A DNA stretch of 64,000 nucleotides, from contig NZ_AP012541.1 of NCBI RefSeq assembly GCF_000829035.1, positions 682,001 through 746,000 of the forward strand, in the 5' to 3' direction. Below the pieces are notes generated by a model. The model saw only the letters and a program-made list of their open reading frames with translations. It did not search any database and was not told where the DNA came from. The stretch's first letter is position 1; the number at the start of each line of letters is the position of its first letter. This DNA is from Lacticaseibacillus paracasei subsp. paracasei (GTDB lineage: Bacteria; Bacillota; Bacilli; Lactobacillales; Lactobacillaceae). Of this stretch, positions 35,019 to 45,038 are shown in pieces. A program made the position numbers and the translations under genes.

Positions 35019-36830
35019 TTAGCCATTGATTTCATGACTCAGTGAAATAATCTCATCCACTGTTCTACCGAGGAAGGCAATGGTTTGCTTCAAGGCGGCA
35101 TCTGTGGTGACATCGACACCGGCTACCCGAGCAGCAGCGACTGGATTGAGTGAGTCGCCTAAGCTTAAGTAATGCAACCAGCGGTCAACGGCAGGTTGGC
35201 CTTGTTGTTCGATGGCTTGGAATGCCTGAGTAGCAACCATGAGACCAGCGGAGTACGAGTAGGAATACAATCCCATATAGTAATGGCTTTGTCGCATCCA
35301 TGTGAGCTCGGCGCCTTCTTCTAGTTCAACAGCCGGTCCCCAGAAATCAGTGAGCACTTGACGTTTGATGGCATTCAACGCCGCTGCATCGAAACTGTCG
35401 CCGGCGTCAATGCGTTGGTAAACTTTGCGCTGGAACGCAGCTTCAAGTAAGTGGGTGACAAAGTTATGGAAGTAGGTGTCGTTGAGTAGGCGGGACAAGG
35501 CGAAGCGTTTCATCTGCGGATCTTTAGCCGTTTGATCAAGATAGTGGGTTAATAGGAGCTCATTGAAGGTCGAAGGGCTCTCCACTAAATAGTCATTGAA
35601 ATCAGCATCGAGAATATTGTGTGCTTTTTCAGAGCGAACCATTTGTGCCGTGTGCCCAAGTTCATGAATTAAGGTGTAAACCGCAGGCAGGGAATTACTC
35701 CACGTCATTTCAACATAAGGGTGAACGCCATAGGGACCCGCGGTGTAAGCACCGGAGTCCTTGCCTTGATTGGCAGGGAAATCAATCCAGTGATCGGTGA
35801 ACGCCTGCATCATTTGCGCTTGATAATCATGGCCCATGATGGCGGTCGCCTGTTCGATGTCTTGCTTGGCCTGATCAAGCGTAATCGTTGGAGAATAGGC
35901 AGGATCGATATCGATCTGAAGGTCGGTATAACCGATATGATCAAGTCCCCACAATTCCTTTACGTGGGTGATATATTTGCGCATGATCGGTGCCAGATCG
36001 TGCATAATCACGTCGATTTGGCGGTCGAACATGGCCCGACTGACTTCCTGATCGGCCAGCAAATAATCGATGACGGAATCATAGCCGCGCATGGTGGCAG
36101 TGATTTTTTCACGAGTGACTTGTGCTAGATAACCAGCCGCCATCGTGTTTTGATACCGACGCAATGTCTGGTTGAACATTGCATAGGCTGCACGCCGCAC
36201 TTCGGTATCAGGATGCTTCTGATAATTTTCTTCATACATCACGAATGACAGCGGATAGGTTTTACCGTGAGCCGTGAAGGTGCCAAAATCCATATCGCCG
36301 AAAATCGTTTGGTCGCGAATATTGCTAGGCGCTTGGAAAACAGGTGATAACTCGGCTAAGACCTTCTCAGCAGCAGGAGCCAAAGCGCCTTTTTTAGCAA
36401 TTTTGATTTGGCGGAAAAAGCCAGCATAGTCAGGTGCCTTGGCAACAACGGCATCAAGGACCTCTTCAGGTAACTGGGTTAGTTCTGCTTGAAAGAAGCT
36501 CAATTGACCACCAATTTCACCATCTAAAGCCGTGGCTTTGATTTGGCGATCACGGAGTTTAGGATCAGTGGTATCTGTCGAATACGGCATAAATGCCCAG
36601 TGTCCAATTTTACTATCAAGTTCGATAATCGAGCCATAGTCGCCCAGGGCATCAACAATGATGGCCGGTTCGGTCAACTTTCCTTGATATAGATGGACAA
36701 AATCCTTGGTCAAAGCGCGTACTTGCTTAATGGCTTCGGTGTAAGCAAACTCATCAGCAAAAATCGGCGTTAAATCCCAAGTCAGTTTTGGATCAACCTC
36801 TTGACGTTTTGGCAGTGCGGTTTCACTCAT
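35019..36830 (-). CDS. pepF: oligoendopeptidase F (M3 family)
   Basis: A 603-residue cytosolic zinc peptidase that cuts 7-17-residue peptides from casein uptake. The zinc site VYTLIHELGHTAQMV lies near residue 390, with the third ligand in the downstream LVESPSTFNELLL. Length and start (ATG behind GAAGGAGG) are standard. Single gene; a small unknown gene starts on the opposite strand 145 nt away. Confidence 0.95.
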   Translation of the reverse strand: MSETALPKRQEVDPKLTWDLTPIFADEFAYTEAIKQVRALTKDFVHLYQGKLTEPAIIVDALGDYGSIIELDSKIGHWAFMPYSTDTTDPKLRDRQIKATALDGEIGGQLSFFQAELTQLPEEVLDAVVAKAPDYAGFFRQIKIAKKGALAPAAEKVLAELSPVFQAPSNIRDQTIFGDMDFGTFTAHGKTYPLSFVMYEENYQKHPDTEVRRAAYAMFNQTLRRYQNTMAAGYLAQVTREKITATMRGYDSVIDYLLADQEVSRAMFDRQIDVIMHDLAPIMRKYITHVKELWGLDHIGYTDLQIDIDPAYSPTITLDQAKQDIEQATAIMGHDYQAQMMQAFTDHWIDFPANQGKDSGAYTAGPYGVHPYVEMTWSNSLPAVYTLIHELGHTAQMVRSEKAHNILDADFNDYLVESPSTFNELLLTHYLDQTAKDPQMKRFALSRLLNDTYFHNFVTHLLEAAFQRKVYQRIDAGDSFDAAALNAIKRQVLTDFWGPAVELEEGAELTWMRQSHYYMGLYSYSYSAGLMVATQAFQAIEQQGQPAVDRWLHYLSLGDSLNPVAAARVAGVDVTTDAALKQTIAFLGRTVDEIISLSHEING

Positions 36831-36975
36831 CGAAAAAACCTCCTTCGCTTAATGGGTAAAGTATAGCATTGGTCTGCATGATTTTGTTCTGTGGAATCGC
36901 ATGGGGTAGATGGAAACGCATATCCACAAAAAGCGACTCGTGGTAAAATCATTAAAAAGGATGTGTTATATATAT

Positions 36976-37326
36976 ATGGGAATCGACAATAATCAGCTCG
37001 TGGCGCGCTATTTTGATCGCAAAGCTGATCATGCAGCATTCTTCAAGGCGTTAGAAGCCTATTTGGATGATCAGATTAATGAACTGTATACAACGTTGAA
37101 TGATACTTTCGCAGATACGGTGACGCTGTCATTAGATGTGGCCATCGCTAAGGCGCACCAAGCCGGCGCCAAGATTGACGATCCAGCGGCTGAAGAAATT
37201 GCGGCAACTAACTATTTATTCAAAGAACTCTCTTCTCGCGGCTTGTGGCTGCAATCACCTGATCAAACCGAACCGAACACCATCATCGCTAAATTGAATT
37301 TCGGTAATCGGCGGACTTATTATTAA
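36976..37326 (+). CDS. conserved small protein of unknown function
   Basis: A 116-residue acidic helical protein; the ATG at 36976 is the one best placed behind AAAAAGGATG. Pattern: YFDRKADHAAFFKALEAYLDDQINELY, then a central helix with AIAKAHQAGAKIDDPAAEE and a C-terminal IIAKLNFGNRRTYY. No membrane segment, no known motif. Divergent from pepF; an ISL3 element lies 55 nt downstream. Confidence 0.7.
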   Translation: MGIDNNQLVARYFDRKADHAAFFKALEAYLDDQINELYTTLNDTFADTVTLSLDVAIAKAHQAGAKIDDPAAEEIAATNYLFKELSSRGLWLQSPDQTEPNTIIAKLNFGNRRTYY

Positions 37327-37381
37327 GCCTGATTGATCATCAAACGAGAAGTTGAGACATCATTCATAGTAACGAAAAAGA

Positions 37382-38843
37382 GGGTCTACACTTTCTGGTG
37401 TTGAGAAATAATCAACACTGAACGTGTAGGCCCTTTTTGGATAACGCAAAAAGACACCTACTCAGTGTCCATGCTATGCTTGTTAGCGTCGAAACCAAAA
37501 GCAAGCGAGGTTATGAGTAAATGTCCCAATACGATCCTACACTGTCCGTCCTTGGAATACCAGACCATAATATCAAAGTTGCCTTTGTTCGTCATGAATA
37601 TCGCGGCAACGGGGTACGTCGCCGCCAGTATCATGTGATTGATGCCGAGCTGACTTACCGGTTAACCCGGTGCCCACTGTGTGGCTTTGAGGCCTTGCAC
37701 CCTAACGGGTTTTATACGGCCCACGTGCGCGTCCTCAATGGGGTTGAAATGCCGACAGTCATTGACTTGCACAAGCAACGATGGCGCTGTCATAACTGTT
37801 ACCACACAGTCAGTGCCAAGACGCCACTCGTGCAACCCAACCACACGATCGCCGCTCACATGACAGAGCGAATCATGAAGTTAGCGCATGAACGGTTGCC
37901 AGTCAAAACCATCGCCCGTATTATCGGAATCTCAGCCTCCTCGGTTCAACGGATCATTGACCAAAATCTCAAACTCCGACCGGCTCGCCGGCTGCCCACG
38001 CGACTCTGCTTTGATGAGTTCCGTTCTACTCATGGCATGATGTCGTTTATCTGTCTTGATGCCGATTCACATCGTCTGATTGCCTTGCTTGGTGATCGAT
38101 TCAACCGCACGATTAAAAACTTCTTCATCGCTCATTATTCACTCGCTGAACGCACTCGGGTCCAGACGGTCACCATGGACATGAATGCAGCTTATCAGAC
38201 GATTATTCATGAGGTTTTCCCCAAGGCCCAAGTCGTCATTGATCGGTTCCATATCATTCAACTTGCGGCTCGTGCCCTTGATCAGGTACGCGTCCAAGCG
38301 CTCAAACAGCTTGATGACAAACACAGCCGTCCTTATAAGATCATGAAGACAAACTGGCGGCTTTTTCATCAAACTGCGCCTGACGCTAAACACAAACAGT
38401 TCCTGTTTGGTTTGAATGAATACGTCACGCAACAGGAGGCCATCGATATCGCACTTGATACTGAGCCCAAGCTCAAGCAAACCTACGAGACCTACTTAGC
38501 GCTTCATGATGCCTTGATGGTGAAGAAACATCCCACGGAACTGGCAAACCTGTTAGCTACTTACGAGCCAAACGGTACGGCAATGGACATGACGATCGCG
38601 ACGCTTAAGCGACACAAAGTCGCTGTTCTCGCCGCTGTCACCAGCCCTTATTCCAACGGTCCGATCGAAGGGGTTAACCGCCTCATCAAGTCACTCAAAC
38701 GATCCTGTTTTGGCTTCAAGAATCAGCTGAACTTCTTCAAACGAATCTACCAAATCACGGCATAACATGACAAAGACGGCTCCCCAAATGGAGAACCGCC
38801 TCAAATGATAAATTTATTCTTCAACACCAGTTGGCGTAGAGCC
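37382..38843 (+). mobile_element. ISL3-family insertion sequence, 1462 bp
   Basis: Imperfect inverted ends (left GGGTCTACAC..., right complement GGCTCTACGC..., both reaching CTGGTGTTGA) and an 8-bp GAAAAAGA duplication at 37374-37381 and 38844-38851, the ISL3 hallmark. It is intergenic and inserted at the first arm of a terminator, breaking no gene. Confidence 0.93.
37521..38765 (+). CDS. ISL3-family transposase
   Basis: A 414-residue transposase. N-terminal zinc finger (RCPLCGFEALHPNGF and RWRCHNCYHT), an HTH (PVKTIARIIGISASSVQRIID), then the DDE core: Asp in CFDEFRSTHGMMSF, Asp in VTMDMNAAYQ with VVIDRFHI, and Glu in SNGPIEGVNRLIKSLKRSCFGF. Intact, so the element is probably still active. 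Confidence 0.95.
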   Translation: MSQYDPTLSVLGIPDHNIKVAFVRHEYRGNGVRRRQYHVIDAELTYRLTRCPLCGFEALHPNGFYTAHVRVLNGVEMPTVIDLHKQRWRCHNCYHTVSAKTPLVQPNHTIAAHMTERIMKLAHERLPVKTIARIIGISASSVQRIIDQNLKLRPARRLPTRLCFDEFRSTHGMMSFICLDADSHRLIALLGDRFNRTIKNFFIAHYSLAERTRVQTVTMDMNAAYQTIIHEVFPKAQVVIDRFHIIQLAARALDQVRVQALKQLDDKHSRPYKIMKTNWRLFHQTAPDAKHKQFLFGLNEYVTQQEAIDIALDTEPKLKQTYETYLALHDALMVKKHPTELANLLATYEPNGTAMDMTIATLKRHKVAVLAAVTSPYSNGPIEGVNRLIKSLKRSCFGFKNQLNFFKRIYQITA

Positions 38844-38845
38844 GA

Positions 38846-38890
38846 AAAAGAGGCATGATTTTCTGACTTGGGGAAATCATGCCTCTTTTA
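38846..38890 (+). terminator. terminator now separated from its gene by the ISL3 element
   Basis: AAAAGAGGCATGATTT pairs with GAAATCATGCCTCTTTT. Before the insertion it would have followed the small gene ending at 37326 by about 50 nt. The ISL3 target duplication overlaps its first bases. Confidence 0.75.
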
Positions 38891-39055
38891 CTGCGTCATA
38901 TGGATAACTTGTTAGGATCTAAAGATGCCAGTGCCAACGCTGAACAATCGTAGGCCAGATGGGGCTCGAAGCACCGTCTCCGTTCTAGCTATGTGTTGCA
39001 AGCCGGATCTAACCGGAAATTGCGGAATTTAGCACGGCAAGGGACTCTTTTTACA

Positions 39056-39790
39056 TTACCATGGCAATTTACCCGCGGTTTCTGTAAATGTCATATTCAA
39101 ATCAGGGCTATCGTCAGCGGCGAGTTTGACGATTTGGGCAGCACCTTCTGCAACCGTTTGTTCGCCGCTGCGATTACCACCAAAATCTGTGCGAGTCCAC
39201 CCAGGATTGACTGAGTTGACACTAATGTGATCTGGCTGTAACTCTTTGGCAAAATCAATGGTGGCGAAGTTCACCGCTGCTTTTGAGGCTTGATATCCAA
39301 GTGAATTCACCTGAAAGAAGCGACTGTCAGGATCGCTAGCCAAACCGAGTGAACCCATGTTGCTGCTAACGTTGATAATTTTAGCGGGAGCACCCTTTTT
39401 TAACAACGGGATCATCGCCTGTGTGACACTGACTAAGCCGAAAAAGTTGACCTCAAAGTCTTGACGCATTGTCATCACAGGCAATTGTGAAGGTGGTTGA
39501 TGGGCATCTAGGGCAATACCAGCATTATTGATCAGAACATTGAGATAGCCATGTGAGGCTTCAATTTGTTTCGCGGCCGTCGCAATGGTGCCGGCTTGGG
39601 TCACATCTAAGATGACCAATTCTGCCGATACGCCAGCTGTGTGCAACTTGTTAATAGCCTGTTCACCGCGTGCCTGATTGCGCGCACCGACAAGCAAATG
39701 CTGACCGCGTTTACCAAGCGCCATTGCGGTTTCAAAGCCTATCCCTTTATCGGCACCGGTGATCAAAGTTAACGTCTGTCGTTTAACCAT
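39056..39790 (-). CDS. short-chain dehydrogenase/reductase
   Basis: A 244-residue SDR; ATG 39790 behind GAAGTGAGG. Cofactor loop TGADKGIGFETA, with NNAG as INNAGIALD, the catalytic Ser in NVSSNMGSLG and YxxxK as YQASK, then PGWTRTDFGG. Classical carbonyl/alcohol oxidoreductase, probably NADPH-dependent (Arg in VGARNQARG). Substrate unknown. The ndk gene lies 27 nt upstream on the same strand, so they may be co-transcribed. Confidence 0.9.
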   Translation of the reverse strand: MVKRQTLTLITGADKGIGFETAMALGKRGQHLLVGARNQARGEQAINKLHTAGVSAELVILDVTQAGTIATAAKQIEASHGYLNVLINNAGIALDAHQPPSQLPVMTMRQDFEVNFFGLVSVTQAMIPLLKKGAPAKIINVSSNMGSLGLASDPDSRFFQVNSLGYQASKAAVNFATIDFAKELQPDHISVNSVNPGWTRTDFGGNRSGEQTVAEGAAQIVKLAADDSPDLNMTFTETAGKLPW

Positions 39791-39817
39791 GATCCTCACT
39801 TCTTTCAATTATTGACC

Positions 39818-40267
39818 CTATTTTTCTGGCTGATGAGGGGCGTATTGACGATCAGGGAACCAGATTGGAATTTCACGTCGGGCACTTGTCTCACTATCGG
39901 AACTGTGAATGACGTTGCGAATAGTTTTGTCGGCCCATTCACGGCCAAAATCTCCACGAATCGTGCCGGGCGCTGCTTCGGCGGGATTCGTGGCGCCTGT
40001 CATTTTACGCACCGCTTCGATCACATTGAAGCCGCTCACGATCATTGCCACCATCGGACCGCCCGTCATGAAGCGTTCGATTCTTGGAAAGAAAGGCTCA
40101 CCAACAAGTGCTGCGTAATGCTGATGTAACTGATCTGCCGTTGCATGTGTGACTTTCAGTGCATCAATTGTGAAGCCGCGGTGTTCAATCCGCGTGATCA
40201 CATCCCCAATATGTCCGTTTGCAACACCATCCGGTTTGACCAAGACTAAAGTTTGTTCTTCTGCCAT
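39818..40267 (-). CDS. ndk: nucleoside diphosphate kinase
   Basis: A 149-residue enzyme that moves the gamma phosphate from ATP to other NDPs. N-terminal TLVLVKPDGV and the active-site RNVIHSSDS with phospho-accepting His121 are conserved. Usual length. Many lactobacilli lack ndk, so its presence is informative for the strain group. Followed closely by the SDR gene. Confidence 0.95.
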   Translation of the reverse strand: MAEEQTLVLVKPDGVANGHIGDVITRIEHRGFTIDALKVTHATADQLHQHYAALVGEPFFPRIERFMTGGPMVAMIVSGFNVIEAVRKMTGATNPAEAAPGTIRGDFGREWADKTIRNVIHSSDSETSARREIPIWFPDRQYAPHQPEK

Positions 40268-40371
40268 GTGTGTGTGCCTCGTTTCCTTAACTATTTTCAG
40301 AAAATTCCTGCAATCTCAGTATACACGAGTCACCGTCGAACAAAAAAGGTCGTTGGGCATTTTCATCGTTT

Positions 40372-42720
40372 TCATCGCCAATTGATTTTTGACAAAACAC
40401 GGCGACCAAGAAATTCTTGAATTAACAAGTAAAACGGAACAGTTGAGATCATGAGTGGCAAATAAATTAACGCGAGCTGCCACTGCCAGAGATTGACAAG
40501 TGAAAAAATTGAGCTGAAGACGAAGAAGACAAGAAACAGGGCAATGCTGAGACCACCCAGTAGGCCAACCTTGAGTCGGTTGAAAGGTCGGGCAACGACG
40601 AGCAGAACATTCAATGAAATAGTGCCAATCAACATGGCTACCATTGATGAAGTAGACTCAAAACTCAAGTGGAAGAAAGACTCCATCCATGTCAGCAGTA
40701 ATGTGTAGATGACGACACTAATGGCAGCAGGTGCGGCAATGGTCATGACCTTCTGCATAAATTGACCAGTCACGCGTTCGAAGTTTGGTTCCAAAGTCAG
40801 GAAGAAGGAAGGAATGGCAACCCCGATAGCAGAAACCGGTGTGAGGTTAATCGGTACAATCGGATAATCAAGTGGCAAGAAGACAAAAATAGTGGCTAGG
40901 ATGACTGAATACATCGTTTTGACCAAATACATGGATGCCACGCGTTCAATGTTGTTGATGACTCGGCGGCCTTCGTTTAGAACGCCGGTCATGGCATCGA
41001 AGTTTGAATCTAACAAAACGAAATCCGCAATAGAGCTGGCAGCATCGGCACCAGATGCCATTGCGATACTGCAGTCGCTTTGACGCAATGCCAAGACGTC
41101 ATTCACACCGTCACCAGTCATGGCAACGGTGTGCCCCAAAGCTTGATAGGCCATGATTAAAGATTTCTTCTGTTCAGGTGTGACCCGGCCAAAAACGTTA
41201 TAGCGTTTCACAAGTGTTTGATAATCTTTGGCGGTTGCGTTGTCTGCAATGGTGCTCATGTCCACACTTTGATCAGCTCCTTCAAGGCGAGCTTGCTTGG
41301 CAATGTTGGCGACCGTGATCGGATCATCACCTGAGATGACTTTTAAAGCCACCCCTTGCGTTTTGAAGAAGTCGAACGTATTAATGGCAGTTGGCCGCAA
41401 TTCATCCGTGATCAAAATCAGACCGAGCAGTTGGGGATTAACCAACGGATGCACTAATTTGGTTGCTGTGCCAATGGCTAAAACCCGGTAGCCCTTAGCA
41501 GCTGCATCCTTAATTTGATTTGCAATCGGTGTTGGTAATTGATCGCCGAATGTGAACTGCGGGGCGCCCATAAACAATACTTGACCATCAACAACGGCAC
41601 CCGACCACTTACGCGCAGAGGAGAAGGGCATTGTCTGCGTGACTTGCTGATTGGTATCGTTTTGGAAGGCGGCTTTGATGGCCATTGCTGTTTCGTTGTC
41701 GTCATTTAGAGCATAAACAATAGCGGCGGCGGCTTTGGTGACTGTCGCTTCAGTTTGCCCAATCATCGGCAATGTTTCGGCGACTTTAAGTTTGCCACTC
41801 GTGATAGTACCGGTTTTGTCAAGACAGATAGTATCAACTCGTGCGAGTGCTTCAATGGCCGGCAAGGCGCGAACGAGAACTCGTTTAACGGCAAGATTGC
41901 GGGCGGATACGGCTAGTGCCACATTTGTTAGCAAAACCAGACCTTCAGGAATCATGCCGATCATGGCGGCACTGGTTGTTAAAATAGCCCGATTATAGTT
42001 GCCTCGGCGGATCATCGAGACGGTGAAAAGAATTGCGCCAATCGGGATAAGCACATAAGTTAACACGCGAATGATGCGATTGATCGTTGCCAACAGTTGA
42101 CTTTTGCTACCTTTTTCGGCTTTGGCTGCCAAAGCAAGCTTTGCCGCAAAAGTTGCGGCGCCAACTGCGGTGACCTGCATGGTTGCCTGACCGGAAACGA
42201 TAAATGCGCCAGAAAGCAGCTTGTCGCCCACTTTTTTAGTGATGGGTCGAGACTCACCAGTTAAAGGACTCTCGTCACTTTCGAGACCATTCGTTGCGAC
42301 AACCACACCATCGACAGGAATCTGATCACCGCGTTTCAGGTGCACCATGTCATCCATAACCAATTGTTCAAGCTCGATTTTTTGTGTTTTGCCATCACGA
42401 ATGACGATGGCTCGAGCAGCTGCCAAAATTGACATTTTATCAATCTGGTGCTTCGCCTGAATTTCTTGAATGGTCCCGATCGCTGTGTTGATGATCGCGA
42501 CACCGAGAAAGAGTAAGTTCTTATAACTGCCCGTTGTCACAATCAAAGCACCTAAAACCACGTTCACCAAGTTAAATAAGGTGAACGTATTTACTTTGAT
42601 AATTTGGCTAATTGATCGCGTTAATGGTTTTAACGGCAAGTTATGTTGACCCGCGGCAAACCGCTCTTCAACTTGCTTTGTTGATAATCCCTGATCCGGC
42701 AAAATGTTCTGCTCAGCCAT
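40372..42720 (-). CDS. P-type cation-transporting ATPase (P2-like)
   Basis: A 782-residue pump; ATG 42720 behind TTGGAGGGC. The actuator loop is ESPLTGESRPI. PEGL appears in membrane helix 4 (MIPEGLVLLTNVAL), phosphorylated Asp in CLDKTGTITSG, and the hinge AMTGDGVNDVLALRQSD. Eight to ten membrane helices. The P2-type PEGL motif points to Ca2+, Mn2+ or monovalent cations rather than heavy metals; the ion is not identifiable from sequence alone. Single gene. Confidence 0.92.
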   Translation of the reverse strand: MAEQNILPDQGLSTKQVEERFAAGQHNLPLKPLTRSISQIIKVNTFTLFNLVNVVLGALIVTTGSYKNLLFLGVAIINTAIGTIQEIQAKHQIDKMSILAAARAIVIRDGKTQKIELEQLVMDDMVHLKRGDQIPVDGVVVATNGLESDESPLTGESRPITKKVGDKLLSGAFIVSGQATMQVTAVGAATFAAKLALAAKAEKGSKSQLLATINRIIRVLTYVLIPIGAILFTVSMIRRGNYNRAILTTSAAMIGMIPEGLVLLTNVALAVSARNLAVKRVLVRALPAIEALARVDTICLDKTGTITSGKLKVAETLPMIGQTEATVTKAAAAIVYALNDDNETAMAIKAAFQNDTNQQVTQTMPFSSARKWSGAVVDGQVLFMGAPQFTFGDQLPTPIANQIKDAAAKGYRVLAIGTATKLVHPLVNPQLLGLILITDELRPTAINTFDFFKTQGVALKVISGDDPITVANIAKQARLEGADQSVDMSTIADNATAKDYQTLVKRYNVFGRVTPEQKKSLIMAYQALGHTVAMTGDGVNDVLALRQSDCSIAMASGADAASSIADFVLLDSNFDAMTGVLNEGRRVINNIERVASMYLVKTMYSVILATIFVFLPLDYPIVPINLTPVSAIGVAIPSFFLTLEPNFERVTGQFMQKVMTIAAPAAISVVIYTLLLTWMESFFHLSFESTSSMVAMLIGTISLNVLLVVARPFNRLKVGLLGGLSIALFLVFFVFSSIFSLVNLWQWQLALIYLPLMISTVPFYLLIQEFLGRRVLSKINWR

Positions 42721-42897
42721 CGCATGCCCTCCAATACTTTTCATTCATTTTACCAATCAATCCCGGTAGATGACGAATAAGCGACCTGTTTTTATTAAAC
42801 TTTGAAGAGTCTTATAAGATTGCGAAGTGGCTTAATGTTGTTCATCAACCACGAAACTCGCATAATGGAAGACAAACGACAAGAAAGAAGCGGTTGT

Positions 42898-43821
42898 ATG
42901 CCAAAACTTAATCCAGACGGGACGCAATTCATCACGTTATCGAGTGGGTACCATTTGTGGACACAGACGCAAGGGAAAGGTGATATCCATCTCATGACCT
43001 TGCATGGTGGCCCAGGCGGCACCAATGAAGTCTTTGAAAATTTTGCTGAGCGGCTAGCGCCTTATGGTGTGCGCGTGACCCGTTATGATCAGTTGGGGTC
43101 ATTTTACTCCGACCAGCCGGATTTCTCCGATCCGGCAAATCGTCAGCAGTTTCTGAACATTGATTACTATCTGAGCGAAGTGGAGCAGGTTCGACAGCAG
43201 CTTGGGATTGACCACTTTTATCTGCTTGGTCAATCGTGGGGCGGTGTGCTGGCAATTGAATATGCATTGAAATATCCAGAGCATCTTAACGGAGTCATTC
43301 TGAGTTCGATGATTGACAATCTTGACGAATATATTGTGAACATCAATCGGATTCGGGAAACTATGTTTTCAAAAGAAGATGTCGCTTACATGCAGCAAAT
43401 TGAACAGCAGCACGCGTTCGATGATGCAAAATATCAGGCGCTTGTAAGTGAGCTAGGCGAACACTACTTGCATCATGCAAAAGATCCCCAGCCGCGTCAC
43501 TTAATCAGTACGCTGGCCACGCCAGTTTACAATTATTTTCAAGGCGACAATGAATTTGTGATGGTGGGTGCGCTTAAAGATTGGGATCGGCGTGCAGATA
43601 TCCACCGTATCGCCGTACCCACCTACCTGACGTTCGGCGGTCATGAAACGATGCCGCTGGCAGCCGCGGAACGCATGGCGAAGACAATCCCAGACGCTAC
43701 CTTACATGTCACGCCGAATGCTGGTCATGGACAAATGCTGGATAACCCCACTGACTATTTCAGTCATTTAGGTGATTGGCTGGTCAAAACCGACACGAAG
43801 ACGGCTTTTCATTCTAAATAA
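42898..43821 (+). CDS. pepI: proline iminopeptidase / alpha/beta-hydrolase
   Basis: A 307-residue alpha/beta hydrolase. HGGPGG oxyanion loop, RYDQLGSFYSDQPDF, nucleophile Ser in LGQSWGGVLAIEYA, and the catalytic His in PNAGHGQMLDNP. This combination marks the S33 prolyl aminopeptidases that release N-terminal proline from casein peptides. The start is taken at 42898, the closest ATG to the conserved region; its ribosome site is weak, and 42865 is an alternative. Confidence 0.87.
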   Translation: MPKLNPDGTQFITLSSGYHLWTQTQGKGDIHLMTLHGGPGGTNEVFENFAERLAPYGVRVTRYDQLGSFYSDQPDFSDPANRQQFLNIDYYLSEVEQVRQQLGIDHFYLLGQSWGGVLAIEYALKYPEHLNGVILSSMIDNLDEYIVNINRIRETMFSKEDVAYMQQIEQQHAFDDAKYQALVSELGEHYLHHAKDPQPRHLISTLATPVYNYFQGDNEFVMVGALKDWDRRADIHRIAVPTYLTFGGHETMPLAAAERMAKTIPDATLHVTPNAGHGQMLDNPTDYFSHLGDWLVKTDTKTAFHSK

Positions 43822-43872
43822 CGTTATAATAAGAATGGTAAGGTAAGTTTTTCAAAATATGGAGGTGCTTGC

Positions 43873-44220
43873 ATGTCTGAATATGATGAATTAAAAACAA
43901 GCTTGTTCGAACCTGTACGAGCGTTTGATCGGGCATTGGAACAACAGCCGGATTTAATCATTCCATTGGCAGTTGTTCACTTGATTCCAATTGCTCTGAC
44001 ACTTGGTGGCGGGATTGCTATCATTCGGGGTCACCAGAAACTGCGTGCCGAAAAAGAGCGCACGAAGCAGTTGAGCTTGAAGCTGGAGATGCATAAACAT
44101 CATCATGGTCGGCGTAATTGGCGGCTGGCGCCAGAACATCGCGGCGAGCAGGATGTTTTTGCTCCAGAATATTTGGAGAAACCGGCTGGTAAAAATCGTC
44201 ACGCCCATCGTCGGCATTAG
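43873..44220 (+). CDS. single-pass membrane protein with basic tail, unknown function
   Basis: A 115-residue protein; TGGAGGTGC precedes the ATG. One membrane helix (about 30-52: IIPLAVVHLIPIALTLGGGIAII) and a strongly basic, His-rich cytosolic tail (MHKHHHGRRNWR, GKNRHAHRRH). The tail could bind nucleic acid or metal; there is no family match that I know. Starts 51 nt after pepI and ends at a good terminator. Confidence 0.7.
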   Translation: MSEYDELKTSLFEPVRAFDRALEQQPDLIIPLAVVHLIPIALTLGGGIAIIRGHQKLRAEKERTKQLSLKLEMHKHHHGRRNWRLAPEHRGEQDVFAPEYLEKPAGKNRHAHRRH

Positions 44221-44244
44221 GTTGATTTGATACATGAATAGACC

Positions 44245-44282
44245 AAAAGCCTGAGCAATTATCTATTGCTCAGGCTTTTTTG
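44245..44282 (+). terminator. rho-independent terminator
   Basis: AAAAGCCTGAGCAAT pairs with ATTGCTCAGGCTTTT and is followed by T residues. Confidence 0.9.
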
Positions 44283-44487
44283 CTTAAGTATGCGCAGCTT
44301 TACGTGTTGATTTTTCACCTGTGAACATGTTTATCGCCGTGTCCAGAGCCGTATGTAAAAAAATTTTTTGCCCATTTTTTTACATATTACTAACCACAAA
44401 AACTGCCGCGCACTTTTATGCGCCGTCATTGAAACGGGCGACAAGATGCGGGACAATGGGTGCACGATAATTTAGGAGATGATGTTG

Positions 44488-45009
44488 ATGCCAGTTATGT
44501 TGATGCGTACTGCTACCCGAGAAGATATTCCCGCGATGATGAAGATTATTGCTTCTGCTCGGCAATTTTTAGGCGAACAAGGTATTTCACAATGGCAAGG
44601 AACCTATCCCGATCAGGCTGCGGTTGAACAAGATGTAGCGACAGGCATCGGGCGAGTTTTGGTCGTTGATGGGCAGGTTGCCGGCATAGCCGCTTTGGTG
44701 GAAGGGCCTGATCCGCATTATCTCAAAATTGATGGTGCTGGTTGGTTGGCCGATGTGCCCTATTTGGCAGTTCATCGATTTGCGCTTGATGGCAGCATTC
44801 GTGGTCATCAATTAAGTAAAGTTTTCTTTAGTAATATTATGAGTGAAGCCTATCGACGCGGTGTCTATGACCTGCGCGTGGATACGCATGCCCAAAATGT
44901 GATCATGCAGCATGCCATCACCGGAATGGGCTTCGAATATCGCGGCATTGTTTACATGGATGAACCGGTTCCTGAACGCAATGCTTATGAGGTTCGTTTG
45001 GCACACTAA
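44488..45009 (+). CDS. GNAT-family N-acetyltransferase
   Basis: A 173-residue protein; ATG 44488 is placed by TAGGAG. N-terminal MRTATREDIPAMMKIIASAR, central beta strands (RVLVVDGQVAGIAALV), the acetyl-CoA loop region RFALDGSIRGHQLSKVFF and the late LRVDTHAQNVIMQHAITGMGFEYRG. Acetylates an unknown amine. The antiporter gene follows after 29 nt and may share the transcript. Confidence 0.87.
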   Translation: MPVMLMRTATREDIPAMMKIIASARQFLGEQGISQWQGTYPDQAAVEQDVATGIGRVLVVDGQVAGIAALVEGPDPHYLKIDGAGWLADVPYLAVHRFALDGSIRGHQLSKVFFSNIMSEAYRRGVYDLRVDTHAQNVIMQHAITGMGFEYRGIVYMDEPVPERNAYEVRLAH

Positions 45010-45038
45010 CAGAAAGACACGAAATGGAGGAGATCGAC

